From contig CAKTBG010000019.1 in the NCBI GenBank assembly GCA_934533135.1, forward strand, positions 1 to 50,826: a stretch of DNA of 50,826 nt. The letters run 5' to 3'. The notes under the pieces were generated by a model. That model made no database searches. It was not told the origin of the DNA and saw nothing but the letters and a program-made list of their open reading frames with translations. Numbering within the stretch: position 1 is the stretch's first letter; each line of letters begins with the position of its first letter. The position numbers and the translations under genes are program-made. The DNA comes from an uncultured Faecalibacterium sp. (lineage in GTDB: Bacteria; Bacillota; Clostridia; Oscillospirales; Ruminococcaceae). Below, one piece after another: positions 8,728 to 15,886 of the stretch.

Positions 8728-9639
8728 TTATCCGTTCAGTACAGTCTCATTTCGGACACATTCTGCTTGAATGTTCAGAATCTTATTTTCACGCTGAATT
8801 TTCTCTTGATCGGTTTCTGTCACGCAATGATTCAGCAGTTTTGTCAGAACAGGCGTATCGTATATTTTGCAGGCGATCACATAAAATGCAAACGCATTTT
8901 TCACAAACTGATAGTGCTTTTCATATTTTGTTCCCAGCAGCGTGGCAATTGGATACTCCACATTCCCATCGCCTTCTGCATGATCTGCCAAGACTCTATC
9001 CTTGATGCTTTCTGCCTGAAAGAACGCATCCACCACCCGAAATTCTGGAATGATCACGTTTCGGATCGCTTCGGAAATAAACGTTACATTTTCAATGTAG
9101 GTCTTGCAGATTTCCGTTTCCAGATCAGTCGTAAATTTCTTTAACGATAGTTCCTTTACTGTCTCTTCGATCATCAGCTGCAGGCTGTTTGCATTCTGTG
9201 CCAGCTGGATATTCTGATTTCTTGTTTTTACCCTCATGCCAATCGGCGTGCGAAAAAACGTATTCCAGAAAACTTCGTCATCTGTCCAGTCGATTTCTTT
9301 CAAATAATCCTGAAGAGTCTCATAATCTTCTTCCGGAAATTCGCACTGCAATTTCTCGCTTTCATCCACATACGCCTCTATCGGTTTGCAGTTTCCGTAT
9401 TTTCCGAGCGCGTGGTTCAAGCTGACAATATTATCCTTGATTTTCTCCACCCGAACCGCATTCAATTTCCGGATCCAGTTGTTGAATTCGCTGATCGCTG
9501 CATTTAATTTTTCTACGGCTGCCGACACTTTTTCTTTAAATTCATCCGCAAGATCGTGCATTCTCGCAGTGCGTTCACGACGTTCTTTTTCACCCGTCGT
9601 GGACTGGATCTGATCGGCCAACCATCGTATCAGCCCCAT
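8728..9639 (-). CDS. Helical protein of unknown function, HNH operon
   Basis: A 303-residue protein beginning MGLIRWLADQIQSTTGEKER. The N-terminal 70 residues are charged and predicted coiled-coil (RRERTARMHDLADEFKEKV). The middle has an acidic, aspartate/tryptophan-rich patch, and the C-terminal half is helical with one moderately hydrophobic stretch (KNAFAFYVIACKIYD). No catalytic motif is visible and I do not recognise a family. Its ATG follows the upstream stop directly (TAA then ATG), which suggests translational coupling with the membrane-anchored gene. Codon use is more AT-rich than the flanking carbohydrate genes, consistent with acquisition by transfer. Confidence 0.75.
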   Translation of the reverse strand: MGLIRWLADQIQSTTGEKERRERTARMHDLADEFKEKVSAAVEKLNAAISEFNNWIRKLNAVRVEKIKDNIVSLNHALGKYGNCKPIEAYVDESEKLQCEFPEEDYETLQDYLKEIDWTDDEVFWNTFFRTPIGMRVKTRNQNIQLAQNANSLQLMIEETVKELSLKKFTTDLETEICKTYIENVTFISEAIRNVIIPEFRVVDAFFQAESIKDRVLADHAEGDGNVEYPIATLLGTKYEKHYQFVKNAFAFYVIACKIYDTPVLTKLLNHCVTETDQEKIQRENKILNIQAECVRNETVLNG

Positions 9640-9912
9640 TTAGTTCACCCCATATGTATATGTTTTCGTTCCATCCGAGACGGACACGATTTGCCCATCT
9701 ACCACATGGAAGGTCAATTCGTTATTTTTCACGATTGAAAATTCATTTTTATTTCCAATTGCTGCAATTGTGCTTTCACCCATTTGATATTCATATTGAA
9801 ACGGCTTTTTTCGCTGGATTTCTTTTTTACGCCGCTGATATGCCGTCAAAAGTGCCTTGCGGTTCCAAACAATCAGCCCCAACAAAATTCCTACGATAAA
9901 AATCAGAATCAT
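9640..9912 (-). CDS. N-terminally membrane-anchored small protein, HNH operon
   Basis: A 90-residue protein. One membrane helix (MILIFIVGILLGLIVW) is followed by a basic stop-transfer region (QRRKKEIQRKK) and a beta-rich soluble tail of about 55 residues. The ATG at 9912 is preceded by AGAGGTGAG; an upstream in-frame ATG at 9951 lacks a ribosome site. It is the first gene of the leftward operon, facing the XRE regulator gene across a 170-bp promoter region. Its function is unknown; the topology would place the tail on the cytoplasmic side by the positive-inside rule. Confidence 0.7.
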   Translation of the reverse strand: MILIFIVGILLGLIVWNRKALLTAYQRRKKEIQRKKPFQYEYQMGESTIAAIGNKNEFSIVKNNELTFHVVDGQIVSVSDGTKTYTYGVN

Positions 9913-9966
9913 GTTCTCACCTCTCATTTCAATTTGCGGCCACCTAACCATTTCAATTTTTAACTA

Positions 9967-10070
9967 TATAGACATTTTAAGTCTATTATGTTTGTTCGAT
10001 TATAGCACGTTCCTCTATATAATGCAATCAAAAGCATAAACTGTACGGTCAAAAGTTAAACTGTATAGAC
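9967..10070. promoter_or_regulatory. Operator-rich region between HNH operon and XRE gene
   Basis: The AT-rich gap holds two copies of TATAGAC (9967-9973 and 10064-10070). The first is part of a dyad with GTCTAT at 9981-9986. There are also two direct copies of AAACTGTA (10038-10045 and 10058-10065) 20 bp apart, two helical turns. These are plausible binding sites for the XRE protein encoded immediately downstream, which would control itself and the divergent operon. Confidence 0.55.
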
Positions 10071-10082
10071 AGAGGACAAGCT

Positions 10083-10418
10083 ATGGACTACACCGCAATC
10101 GGAAAGCGTATCCGCGCAAAGCGCAAACAAAAAGACCTTTCTCAGGAAGAACTTGCCGAGATGGTCAATATTTCAACCGTTCACATGAGCCATATCGAAA
10201 CCGGTTACACCAAGCTCAGTCTGCCGGTGCTGGTGGACATTGCCTGCGCACTGGGGGTGCGGACGGATGACCTGATCTTTGACAAGGACACCATGGGAAA
10301 AGACGAGCTGCTGGAAGAGATTGCCTTGGAGCTGGAAGGCTGCACCAACGCCCAGCTCCTCGCCCTGCGGCAGATCTTGTCTGCGTCCAAAGATGCCATC
10401 CACCATTATCTCAATTGA
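10083..10418 (+). CDS. XRE-family transcriptional regulator
   Basis: A 111-residue protein with a classic N-terminal helix-turn-helix (residues 6-62, including KDLSQEELAEMVNISTVHMS and HIETGYTKLSLPVLVDIA). A C-terminal helical tail of about 45 residues is probably for dimerisation. It is divergent from the four-gene HNH operon, and the shared intergenic region has repeated motifs, so it is most likely that operon's repressor. Its body is GC-richer than the operon it faces. AGAGGACAAG precedes the ATG. Confidence 0.88.
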   Translation: MDYTAIGKRIRAKRKQKDLSQEELAEMVNISTVHMSHIETGYTKLSLPVLVDIACALGVRTDDLIFDKDTMGKDELLEEIALELEGCTNAQLLALRQILSASKDAIHHYLN

Positions 10419-10421
10419 AGC

Positions 10422-10470
10422 AAACAACCCCGCTCCGGTGGTTTTGAGGCCACGGGAACGGGGTTGTGTT
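10422..10470. terminator. Terminator hairpin after XRE gene (right copy of a repeated hairpin)
   Basis: The stem CAACCCCG/CGGGGTTG is extended through CTCCGGTGG and CCACGGGA around a GTTTTGA loop. It closely resembles the hairpin at 6541-6588, with paired substitutions that keep the stem. It separates the XRE gene from the convergent lipoprotein gene. Confidence 0.8.
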
Positions 10471-10510
10471 CTCGGATCAAAAATTGTACAATGCAAAGGG
10501 TTCCTACCGC

Positions 10511-11269
10511 TTATGACAGCAGCGTGTAGCCCGAGAGGTCAAACAGCTTTGCATCCACCTTTGTGCTGATGGATTTATAGGTCGTCACATCATTGATCGG
10601 GTTCTTGCTCGTATCGTAGTACAGACCCGACACTACGCGGTACTTCAGGACATTGCCCTCAAAGCAATAAATGTAGCTCACCGCATTGCCGTAGACCGAC
10701 TTTTTCAGGATCTCTGCATCGTATTCCCGGCCATTGACGGTGTACTTCCCGGTGGTCATGGTTGCGGCTTCTGCCGTCGTCGGGAAGTTACAGCCGGTCT
10801 TTGCCGAGCTAATCATGCCGCTTGCACTCGGTGCTTTGGACATATACTTCCCGTCGATTGCGTAAATCGCACCGTCTTTCTGAACAAACGCGGTGCTGGC
10901 CTTGTCGCTGGAATCATAGGTCAGGACATACACATTCTCCCCGCTGACGGCACACAGGTAGTGGTTTACAATGCTGCTGCCGTCCTTCTGGCTCGTGTAC
11001 TCCGCCTGCACCGTGCCGTTGACATACTGCAAGATCTTGGTTGCCTTTGCTGCGGTCGTGCCGGACGCACTGCCGGATGCCGTCGAACTGCCTGTGCTGC
11101 TGGAGCTGCTGGTCGGCGTCGAGGAAGCGGCTCCGCCGTTGCCCGTTCCATTCGAGCCGGAAGAGGACGGTGCGCCGCTGCTGCCGCAGGCAGTCAGGAT
11201 CATGGCAGCCATCACAGCCGAAACCGCTGCACAGGCCGCTGCACGCAGGACATTCTTTTGCATTTTCAT
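10511..11269 (-). CDS. Serine-rich-linker lipoprotein of unknown function
   Basis: A 252-residue lipoprotein. The signal peptide MKMQKNVLRAAACAAVSAVM ends in the lipobox LTAC, so the cysteine would be lipidated and the protein held on the outer face of the membrane. A low-complexity Ser/Thr/Gly/Ala linker (about residues 30-75) leads to a globular beta-rich domain of about 175 residues containing repeated YxxDGK/YD-type turns. I do not recognise the domain; similar linker-lipoproteins are common in Clostridia. The start at 11269 has AAGGAG upstream. It is a single gene convergent with the XRE gene. Confidence 0.8.
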   Translation of the reverse strand: MKMQKNVLRAAACAAVSAVMAAMILTACGSSGAPSSSGSNGTGNGGAASSTPTSSSSSTGSSTASGSASGTTAAKATKILQYVNGTVQAEYTSQKDGSSIVNHYLCAVSGENVYVLTYDSSDKASTAFVQKDGAIYAIDGKYMSKAPSASGMISSAKTGCNFPTTAEAATMTTGKYTVNGREYDAEILKKSVYGNAVSYIYCFEGNVLKYRVVSGLYYDTSKNPINDVTTYKSISTKVDAKLFDLSGYTLLS

Positions 11270-11415
11270 AAAAATCCACTCCTTTTTCGATACAATTTTC
11301 CAAAGCATTGTCGTTTTGCAACCAGCCTTGTTTGAATTTATTTTAGCACAGAACCTTTCTCATCTCAAGAACCCAGACGCTCCCTGCTCATATTTCACAA
11401 AAAGAGGTATTTCCT

Positions 11416-11859
11416 ATGACGCACATTCCCCTCACCGACAAAATCGCCCTCATCCCCTACTACCCGGCCAGTGAAACGACACTTGCATGGTATCAGGACA
11501 AAACGCTCTGCAAACAGGTGGACAACATCGACACGGTTTACGATCTGGACAAGCTCAACCGGATGTATCACTTCCTCAACACCCACGGCGATTTATTCTA
11601 TATTGCCTATGAAGGAACACTCTGCGGCGACGTCTGCCTGCAAAACACCGGTGAGCTGTCCATCGTGATCTGCAAAGAATATCAGAATCGTCACATCGGG
11701 CGGGTAGTCATTCAGAAAATGCTGGCTTTGGCTACAGAGAAAGGCTTTTTACAGTGCTATGCACACATTTATCGGTTCAATGTCCAATCCCGGAAACTGT
11801 TTGAAGCCCTCGGGTTCGTCAAAGAGGGTGAAGAGCGGTATGTATATCGGCTGAAATAA
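11416..11859 (+). CDS. GNAT-family N-acetyltransferase
   Basis: A 147-residue acetyltransferase. The acetyl-CoA-binding motif is at residues 92-107 (EYQNRHIGRVVIQKML, an R-x-x-G-x variant). It is followed by a family-typical C-terminal strand/helix (HIYRFNVQSRKLFEALGFVK) in which NxxSxxLFExLGF is the classic GNAT ending. AAAGAGG precedes the ATG. Substrate unknown. It stands alone, 65 bp before another GNAT-like gene. Confidence 0.9.
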   Translation: MTHIPLTDKIALIPYYPASETTLAWYQDKTLCKQVDNIDTVYDLDKLNRMYHFLNTHGDLFYIAYEGTLCGDVCLQNTGELSIVICKEYQNRHIGRVVIQKMLALATEKGFLQCYAHIYRFNVQSRKLFEALGFVKEGEERYVYRLK

Positions 11860-11923
11860 CGCTCATAGGTTCTATCTTGCATCTTTTTCGCGGAAATGGT
11901 ACACTATATGTGAGGTGAGCAGA

Positions 11924-12442
11924 ATGGTTTTCGCCCCCTATATTTCAACTTCTTCTTGTGAGGTCGTGCCAGTCAAAATCAACCGGATGCAAAATGCTGA
12001 TGCACAAAAAACGGTTGACCTTCCCCGTTGGCAGAGCGACTGGACCAGCAGTTATATTTCGCAAAGCAGTTGCCCCAAGTATGCCGTCCATACCGTTGAT
12101 GGTGAACTTGTTGCACTTGGAATGTACGAGATTCTTGGCCATGCCCTTGCCGTACGGATCGTTTACATGGAGGCACAGCCGGAAAGCAATCCGACCATTT
12201 CCGGTTCTGAACGCAGGTATACTGGAATCGGAAAACTGCTGATTGCTTTCGGGATCAAGCTTTCCATTGACAATGGCTTTGGTGGCGATGTAATCCTTGA
12301 GGCAAAAACGGATGCACTCGCTGCTCATTACAAAAATGACTTTGGTGGGATCGAGCTTCCTTCTTTCGGAAATAGTGCCGCTCCCCGTTTTCTGATTCAG
12401 GGAGAACCCGCCAAGAACATCTTTTTCAGCTATTTGAAATGA
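11924..12442 (+). CDS. GNAT-like acetyltransferase paired with a small downstream protein
   Basis: A 172-residue protein. Motif A of GNAT enzymes appears as RRYTGIGKLLIAFGIKL, and the later HYKNDFGGIEL resembles the FYxxxGF turn of GNATs. The ATG at 11924 is preceded by GAGGTGAG; a GTG three codons earlier is less likely. The next gene starts 9 bp after the stop. Such a GNAT plus small-protein pair has the layout of GNAT-type toxin-antitoxin modules, but the order (enzyme first) is opposite to most and the partner shows no DNA-binding fold. Confidence 0.7.
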   Translation: MVFAPYISTSSCEVVPVKINRMQNADAQKTVDLPRWQSDWTSSYISQSSCPKYAVHTVDGELVALGMYEILGHALAVRIVYMEAQPESNPTISGSERRYTGIGKLLIAFGIKLSIDNGFGGDVILEAKTDALAAHYKNDFGGIELPSFGNSAAPRFLIQGEPAKNIFFSYLK

Positions 12443-12451
12443 GGTGATTTG

Positions 12452-12685
12452 ATGGATATGCGTTCGAGCAATCTTTGCGAAGATTATCTCCGGGATGCCG
12501 CAAACGACCGGGAGTATTACAACATTTTCTTTCAGATGTGCCGGAAATTCCACATCAACTGGGCAGACGCATCCGAAAAAGAGAAATCCTTTATTACCGA
12601 AGTCACCCGTGTAACCTACGAGCGAGAAAAAGCACTCCAAGCCGGTTCCTCACCGGACACGGTGCGCCCTGCGTTCAGTGCATAA
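12452..12685 (+). CDS. Small acidic/basic helical protein after GNAT-like gene
   Basis: A 77-residue, mostly helical protein (MDMRSSNLCEDYLRDAANDR, then a Phe/Met-rich helix, ending in a disordered tail). GAGGTG lies upstream and the ATG at 12452 is preferred over the TTG at 12449. It is transcribed with the preceding GNAT-like gene, 9 bp apart, and ends before a strong terminator. I do not recognise a family; a partner or antitoxin role for the GNAT-like protein is only an inference from layout. Confidence 0.6.
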   Translation: MDMRSSNLCEDYLRDAANDREYYNIFFQMCRKFHINWADASEKEKSFITEVTRVTYEREKALQAGSSPDTVRPAFSA

Positions 12686-12720
12686 TCGTTGCCATTTATT
12701 TTTCTTTTTATCCATACGCG

Positions 12721-12754
12721 AAAAGCCGCCGGAGGTTTCCCTTCGGCGGCTTTT
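12721..12754. terminator. Terminator hairpin
   Basis: Stem AAAAGCCGCCG pairing with CGGCGGCTTTT. It separates the rightward GNAT pair from the leftward ATPase gene and can act in both directions. Confidence 0.85.
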
Positions 12755-12810
12755 CCTAGGATAGGAGGATCAAAAATGATCAAATCCGTATACTCAAATT
12801 GGGGCTGAAT

Positions 12811-13926
12811 TTAGTTCAGGATGGTCTGCTCGGTCTCGATGTCGAACAGGTGAACCTTATGCGGGTCGAATGCGACGCGGACGGTATCTCCGTTGCGAGC
12901 CTTGGAGGTGGGAGCAACGCGGGCGGTCATCTTGCTGCCCTTGTACTCCAGATACAGGTAGATCTCAGCACCCATCATCTCAGAGACATCGACCTGTGCA
13001 TCCAGCTGGCAGTCGGTGTGCTTTGCCATGAATTCGGGCTCGTCGTCGATATCCTCGGGGCGGATGCCCATCTTGACCTTCTTGCCGACATAAGCATCCA
13101 GCTTGCCGTCTGCGGTCTTCTCCTTGGGCAGGGGGATCACATCGCCGCCCAAATCGACGCCGTACAGGTCGCCCTTCTTGACGAGGGTACCGTCGAGGAA
13201 GTTCATCTGGGGGCTGCCGATGAAGCCTGCAACGAACATATTGCAGGGCATATCATACAGGTTCTGCGGGGTATCGACCTGCTGGATGATGCCGTCCTTC
13301 ATGACCACGATGCGGTCGCCCATGGTCATAGCCTCGGTCTGGTCGTGGGTAACGTAGATGAAGGTGGTAGCCAGCTTCTTGTGCAGCTTGATGATCTCGG
13401 TGCGCATCGAGGTACGCAGCTTTGCGTCCAGGTTGGACAGAGGCTCGTCCAGCAGGAAGACAGCCGGGTTACGAACCATGGCACGACCCAGAGCAACACG
13501 CTGACGCTGGCCGCCGGACAGAGCCTTCGGCTTGCGATCCAGCAGGTGCTCGATCTCAAGGATCTTGGCAGCCTCATGCACGCGGCGGTCGATCTCGTCC
13601 TTCGGGGTCTTGCGCAGCTCCAGACCGAATGCGATGTTCTTGTAAACGGTCATGTGGGGGTACAGAGCGTAGCTCTGGAAGACCATGGCGATATCACGAT
13701 CCTTCGGGGGAACGTCGTTGATCAGACGGCCGCCGATGTACATCTCGCCCTTGGAGATCTCCTCCAGACCGGCGATCATGCGCAGGGTAGTGGACTTGCC
13801 GCAACCAGACGGGCCGACAAAGATGATGAACTCTTTGTCCTGGATCTCAAGGTTGAAGTCGGTAACAGAGGGTGCCGTTGCGCCCGGGTAGATCTTGTAG
13901 ATGTGCTGGCAGCTAATCGAAGCCAT
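12811..13926 (-). CDS. Sugar ABC transporter ATP-binding protein, MsmK/UgpC type
   Basis: A 371-residue ATPase of the CUT1 sugar-importer class. Walker [10 protein letters not shown] is at residues 38-46, the signature [14 protein letters not shown] near 135, Walker [13 protein letters not shown] near 158 and the switch His in [13 protein letters not shown] near 192. These are followed by the C-terminal regulatory (TOBE/MalK-type) domain, residues 240-371. No permease genes are adjacent. Stand-alone MsmK proteins are known in Gram-positives to energise several sugar importers, so it likely serves the importer at 1-2751 and others. It is divergent from an AraC gene. Confidence 0.94.
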   Translation of the reverse strand: MASISCQHIYKIYPGATAPSVTDFNLEIQDKEFIIFVGPSGCGKSTTLRMIAGLEEISKGEMYIGGRLINDVPPKDRDIAMVFQSYALYPHMTVYKNIAFGLELRKTPKDEIDRRVHEAAKILEIEHLLDRKPKALSGGQRQRVALGRAMVRNPAVFLLDEPLSNLDAKLRTSMRTEIIKLHKKLATTFIYVTHDQTEAMTMGDRIVVMKDGIIQQVDTPQNLYDMPCNMFVAGFIGSPQMNFLDGTLVKKGDLYGVDLGGDVIPLPKEKTADGKLDAYVGKKVKMGIRPEDIDDEPEFMAKHTDCQLDAQVDVSEMMGAEIYLYLEYKGSKMTARVAPTSKARNGDTVRVAFDPHKVHLFDIETEQTILN

Positions 13927-14056
13927 AAGTCATTTGCCTCCATACAGTTTTTACGGATTATTCCCACATCTTGACGATGGGTGATTTCGTTGTTATTATA
14001 ATAGCAGATTATTTTGTGATATAAAATAGCATTTTATTGATTTGAGGTGTCAGATA

Positions 14057-14908
14057 TTGATTTTTGATTGGACAAGCACCGCAGCCCTCGGCTCGGTGCG
14101 GGATCTCCTGCTTCAAGAGCCTCTGACCCTCTCGGGCGAGGGGCTGTGGATCTGCCTTGTCTCCAGCGGAAACTGCACCGCCAGCCTGCCGGTCTCCGGC
14201 CCGTCACCGGTCGGCAGCGCGCTGATCCTGCCGCCCCAGAGCATTCCGGCCGGTCGTCTCATCCTCAGCCGGGCACCGCTGGCTCTGGCTCCCGAGGGCG
14301 AGTGCCATCTGCTCTGCCTCCAGCTGACCGGGCAGGCGGTGGAGCTGTTCCTCGCCGGGCTGACCACGCTGCCCTTTGCGGCTCGGGGCGAGACCTGCCC
14401 CGCCGCGGCTGAGCTGATGGGGCAGCTGGCCGCAGAAGCCGGTTCGGACGATCATAGCCGCGTGCGGAGCCAGCTGGCTTTCGCCCTGCTCTGCGAGCTT
14501 TCCGGTGCCGACCGCGCCGCGCCCGCCCTGCCGCCGCTGGTCGCGGAGGCCATCGCCGATATCCGGGAAAACTATGCCGGGCTGTACGGCGTAGAAGAGC
14601 TCAGCGAGCGGCTGGGCGTCTCCAAGAGCCATCTGGTGCGCACCTTTACCGCCGCCGTCGGGGTGCCGCCGGGCCGCTACCTCACCACCGTCCGGATCGA
14701 GGCCGCCATGCGGCTGCTCCTCCACCGGGAATACACGCTGGACGTCATTGCCAGCCTCTGTGGATTCTCCGGGGCCAATTACCTCTGCCGGGTCTTTAAA
14801 AAAGAGACCGGCCACTCCCCCGCACAGTGGCGGGCCATGGCCGGTCATACCGCCCGTCCCGGCCTTTCCCCCGAGGAAAGCAAGCGGGAACAGGAGCTGT
14901 TCATCTGA
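14057..14908 (+). CDS. AraC-family transcriptional regulator
   Basis: A 283-residue protein with an N-terminal cupin-like sensing domain (residues about 1-150) and a C-terminal AraC double helix-turn-helix (about 175-275). Signatures are ELSERLGVSKSHLVRTFTAA and the second motif IASLCGFSGANYLCRVFKKE. The best start is the TTG at 14057, which has TTGAGGTG 7 bases upstream; no ATG with a ribosome site is near. It is divergent from the MsmK-type ATPase gene across a 130-bp AT-rich gap and may control it. Confidence 0.85.
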   Translation: MIFDWTSTAALGSVRDLLLQEPLTLSGEGLWICLVSSGNCTASLPVSGPSPVGSALILPPQSIPAGRLILSRAPLALAPEGECHLLCLQLTGQAVELFLAGLTTLPFAARGETCPAAAELMGQLAAEAGSDDHSRVRSQLAFALLCELSGADRAAPALPPLVAEAIADIRENYAGLYGVEELSERLGVSKSHLVRTFTAAVGVPPGRYLTTVRIEAAMRLLLHREYTLDVIASLCGFSGANYLCRVFKKETGHSPAQWRAMAGHTARPGLSPEESKREQELFI

Positions 14909-14924
14909 AATCCCAATATAAAAC

Positions 14925-14967
14925 GCAAACACCCGGAAGCTCCCGCTGCAGAGCTCCGGGTGTTTGC
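14925..14967. terminator. Terminator hairpin after AraC gene
   Basis: Stem GCAAACACCCGGA (left arm) pairing with TCCGGGTGTTTGC, with an extra GCTC/GAGC inner stem. The T-tract is poor, so its strength is uncertain. Confidence 0.65.
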
Positions 14968-15088
14968 ACACATCATAGCAGTTTGCGTTTTTAATGCACA
15001 AGCAACATCCGCAAACTGCATATCGCAAATATGCCGTTTCGATAGGCACTATTTTTGAAAATTGCGATAAAAAGGAGGAAGTCTTGCC

Positions 15089-15844
15089 TTACGGCAAATC
15101 GTTGAATGTCACAAGTTTGATCTGATTTTCTTCGATCCACGTCCGGGTGGCCGGGTCAATGCTCATCGCAACTTCCATCGGGCGGGGACGGGTCAGAGAA
15201 GAATTCTGCAGGATCTCTTCATCCAGATATCCCGGATGGCAGATGAACATTCCGCAGCCATCTTTCCCATAATCGCGCATTGCGGCGGCTTTCAGGCTCT
15301 CGAATGGGTCGTAATCCGGCTTCATGCTGTCCATCACGGGGTATAGTTTGGTGTGCCGGAACAAAATCGATCCTCCTGTGAGCGCAGAACCGAGGTACGG
15401 CAGTCCGTGCCGCTCCGCAACGATTTTGATTGCACGAAAAAAGTTATCGCTTTTCACCGCATGACTGCCAAAGTGCTGTGGCTGCTGACCCGTAAGCTCG
15501 ACGAAACGCCGATATTGTGCCTCCACTTCGAGGATCGCTTCTTCCAGCACCACAAAGTCTTTTTCTGCACTGCGGTAGACTTTGGAAGACTTGAACCTGC
15601 CGGTTTCGTCTACAAGGCTGGGGATCCGCTCCGGGTCGGTCAACGGGGTTCCGGCACAAATATTGGTATGCTGACCCAGACAGAAATCATACCCTTTCAG
15701 CAGTTGTACTCCGTGCTCCGCAGCGGGCATATTCGACATCAACCCCACCGATTGGATCACACCGTCGATCATTGCTTTTGCGATCCCGTAATTCACACCT
15801 TCACTGAATCCCAGATCATCGGCACGAATCAAGATCTGTCTCAT
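15089..15844 (-). CDS. ChbG/YdjC-family carbohydrate deacetylase
   Basis: A 251-residue member of the YdjC family, metal-dependent enzymes that remove an acetyl group from N-acetylated oligosaccharides (ChbG acts on diacetylchitobiose and its phosphate). Visible metal and catalytic motifs are RADDLGFS (Asp-Asp at residues 9-10), GQHTN with its histidine at 59, HFGSHAVK, and HPGYLDEE near residue 206. It is the last gene of the leftward antiterminator-PTS operon, 42 bp after the PTS gene. This suggests that the PTS brings in an N-acetylated sugar whose phosphorylated product is deacetylated, which is an inference. Confidence 0.92.
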   Translation of the reverse strand: MRQILIRADDLGFSEGVNYGIAKAMIDGVIQSVGLMSNMPAAEHGVQLLKGYDFCLGQHTNICAGTPLTDPERIPSLVDETGRFKSSKVYRSAEKDFVVLEEAILEVEAQYRRFVELTGQQPQHFGSHAVKSDNFFRAIKIVAERHGLPYLGSALTGGSILFRHTKLYPVMDSMKPDYDPFESLKAAAMRDYGKDGCGMFICHPGYLDEEILQNSSLTRPRPMEVAMSIDPATRTWIEENQIKLVTFNDLP

Positions 15845-15886
15845 ATCTTCTTCACCCTTTCTTGAGCCGGTCTCATTCTTTGCGGG

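Noticed and set aside
12776..12808. A ten-codon frame (MIKSVYSNWG) with a perfect AGGAGG site after the terminator at 12721-12754
   Set aside because: The ribosome site is striking, but the peptide is too short and has no neighbour or promoter that would support a gene.
12799..13974. A 391-codon plus-strand frame over the MsmK-type ATPase gene
   Set aside because: The minus-strand ATPase has all ABC motifs; the plus-strand translation has none.
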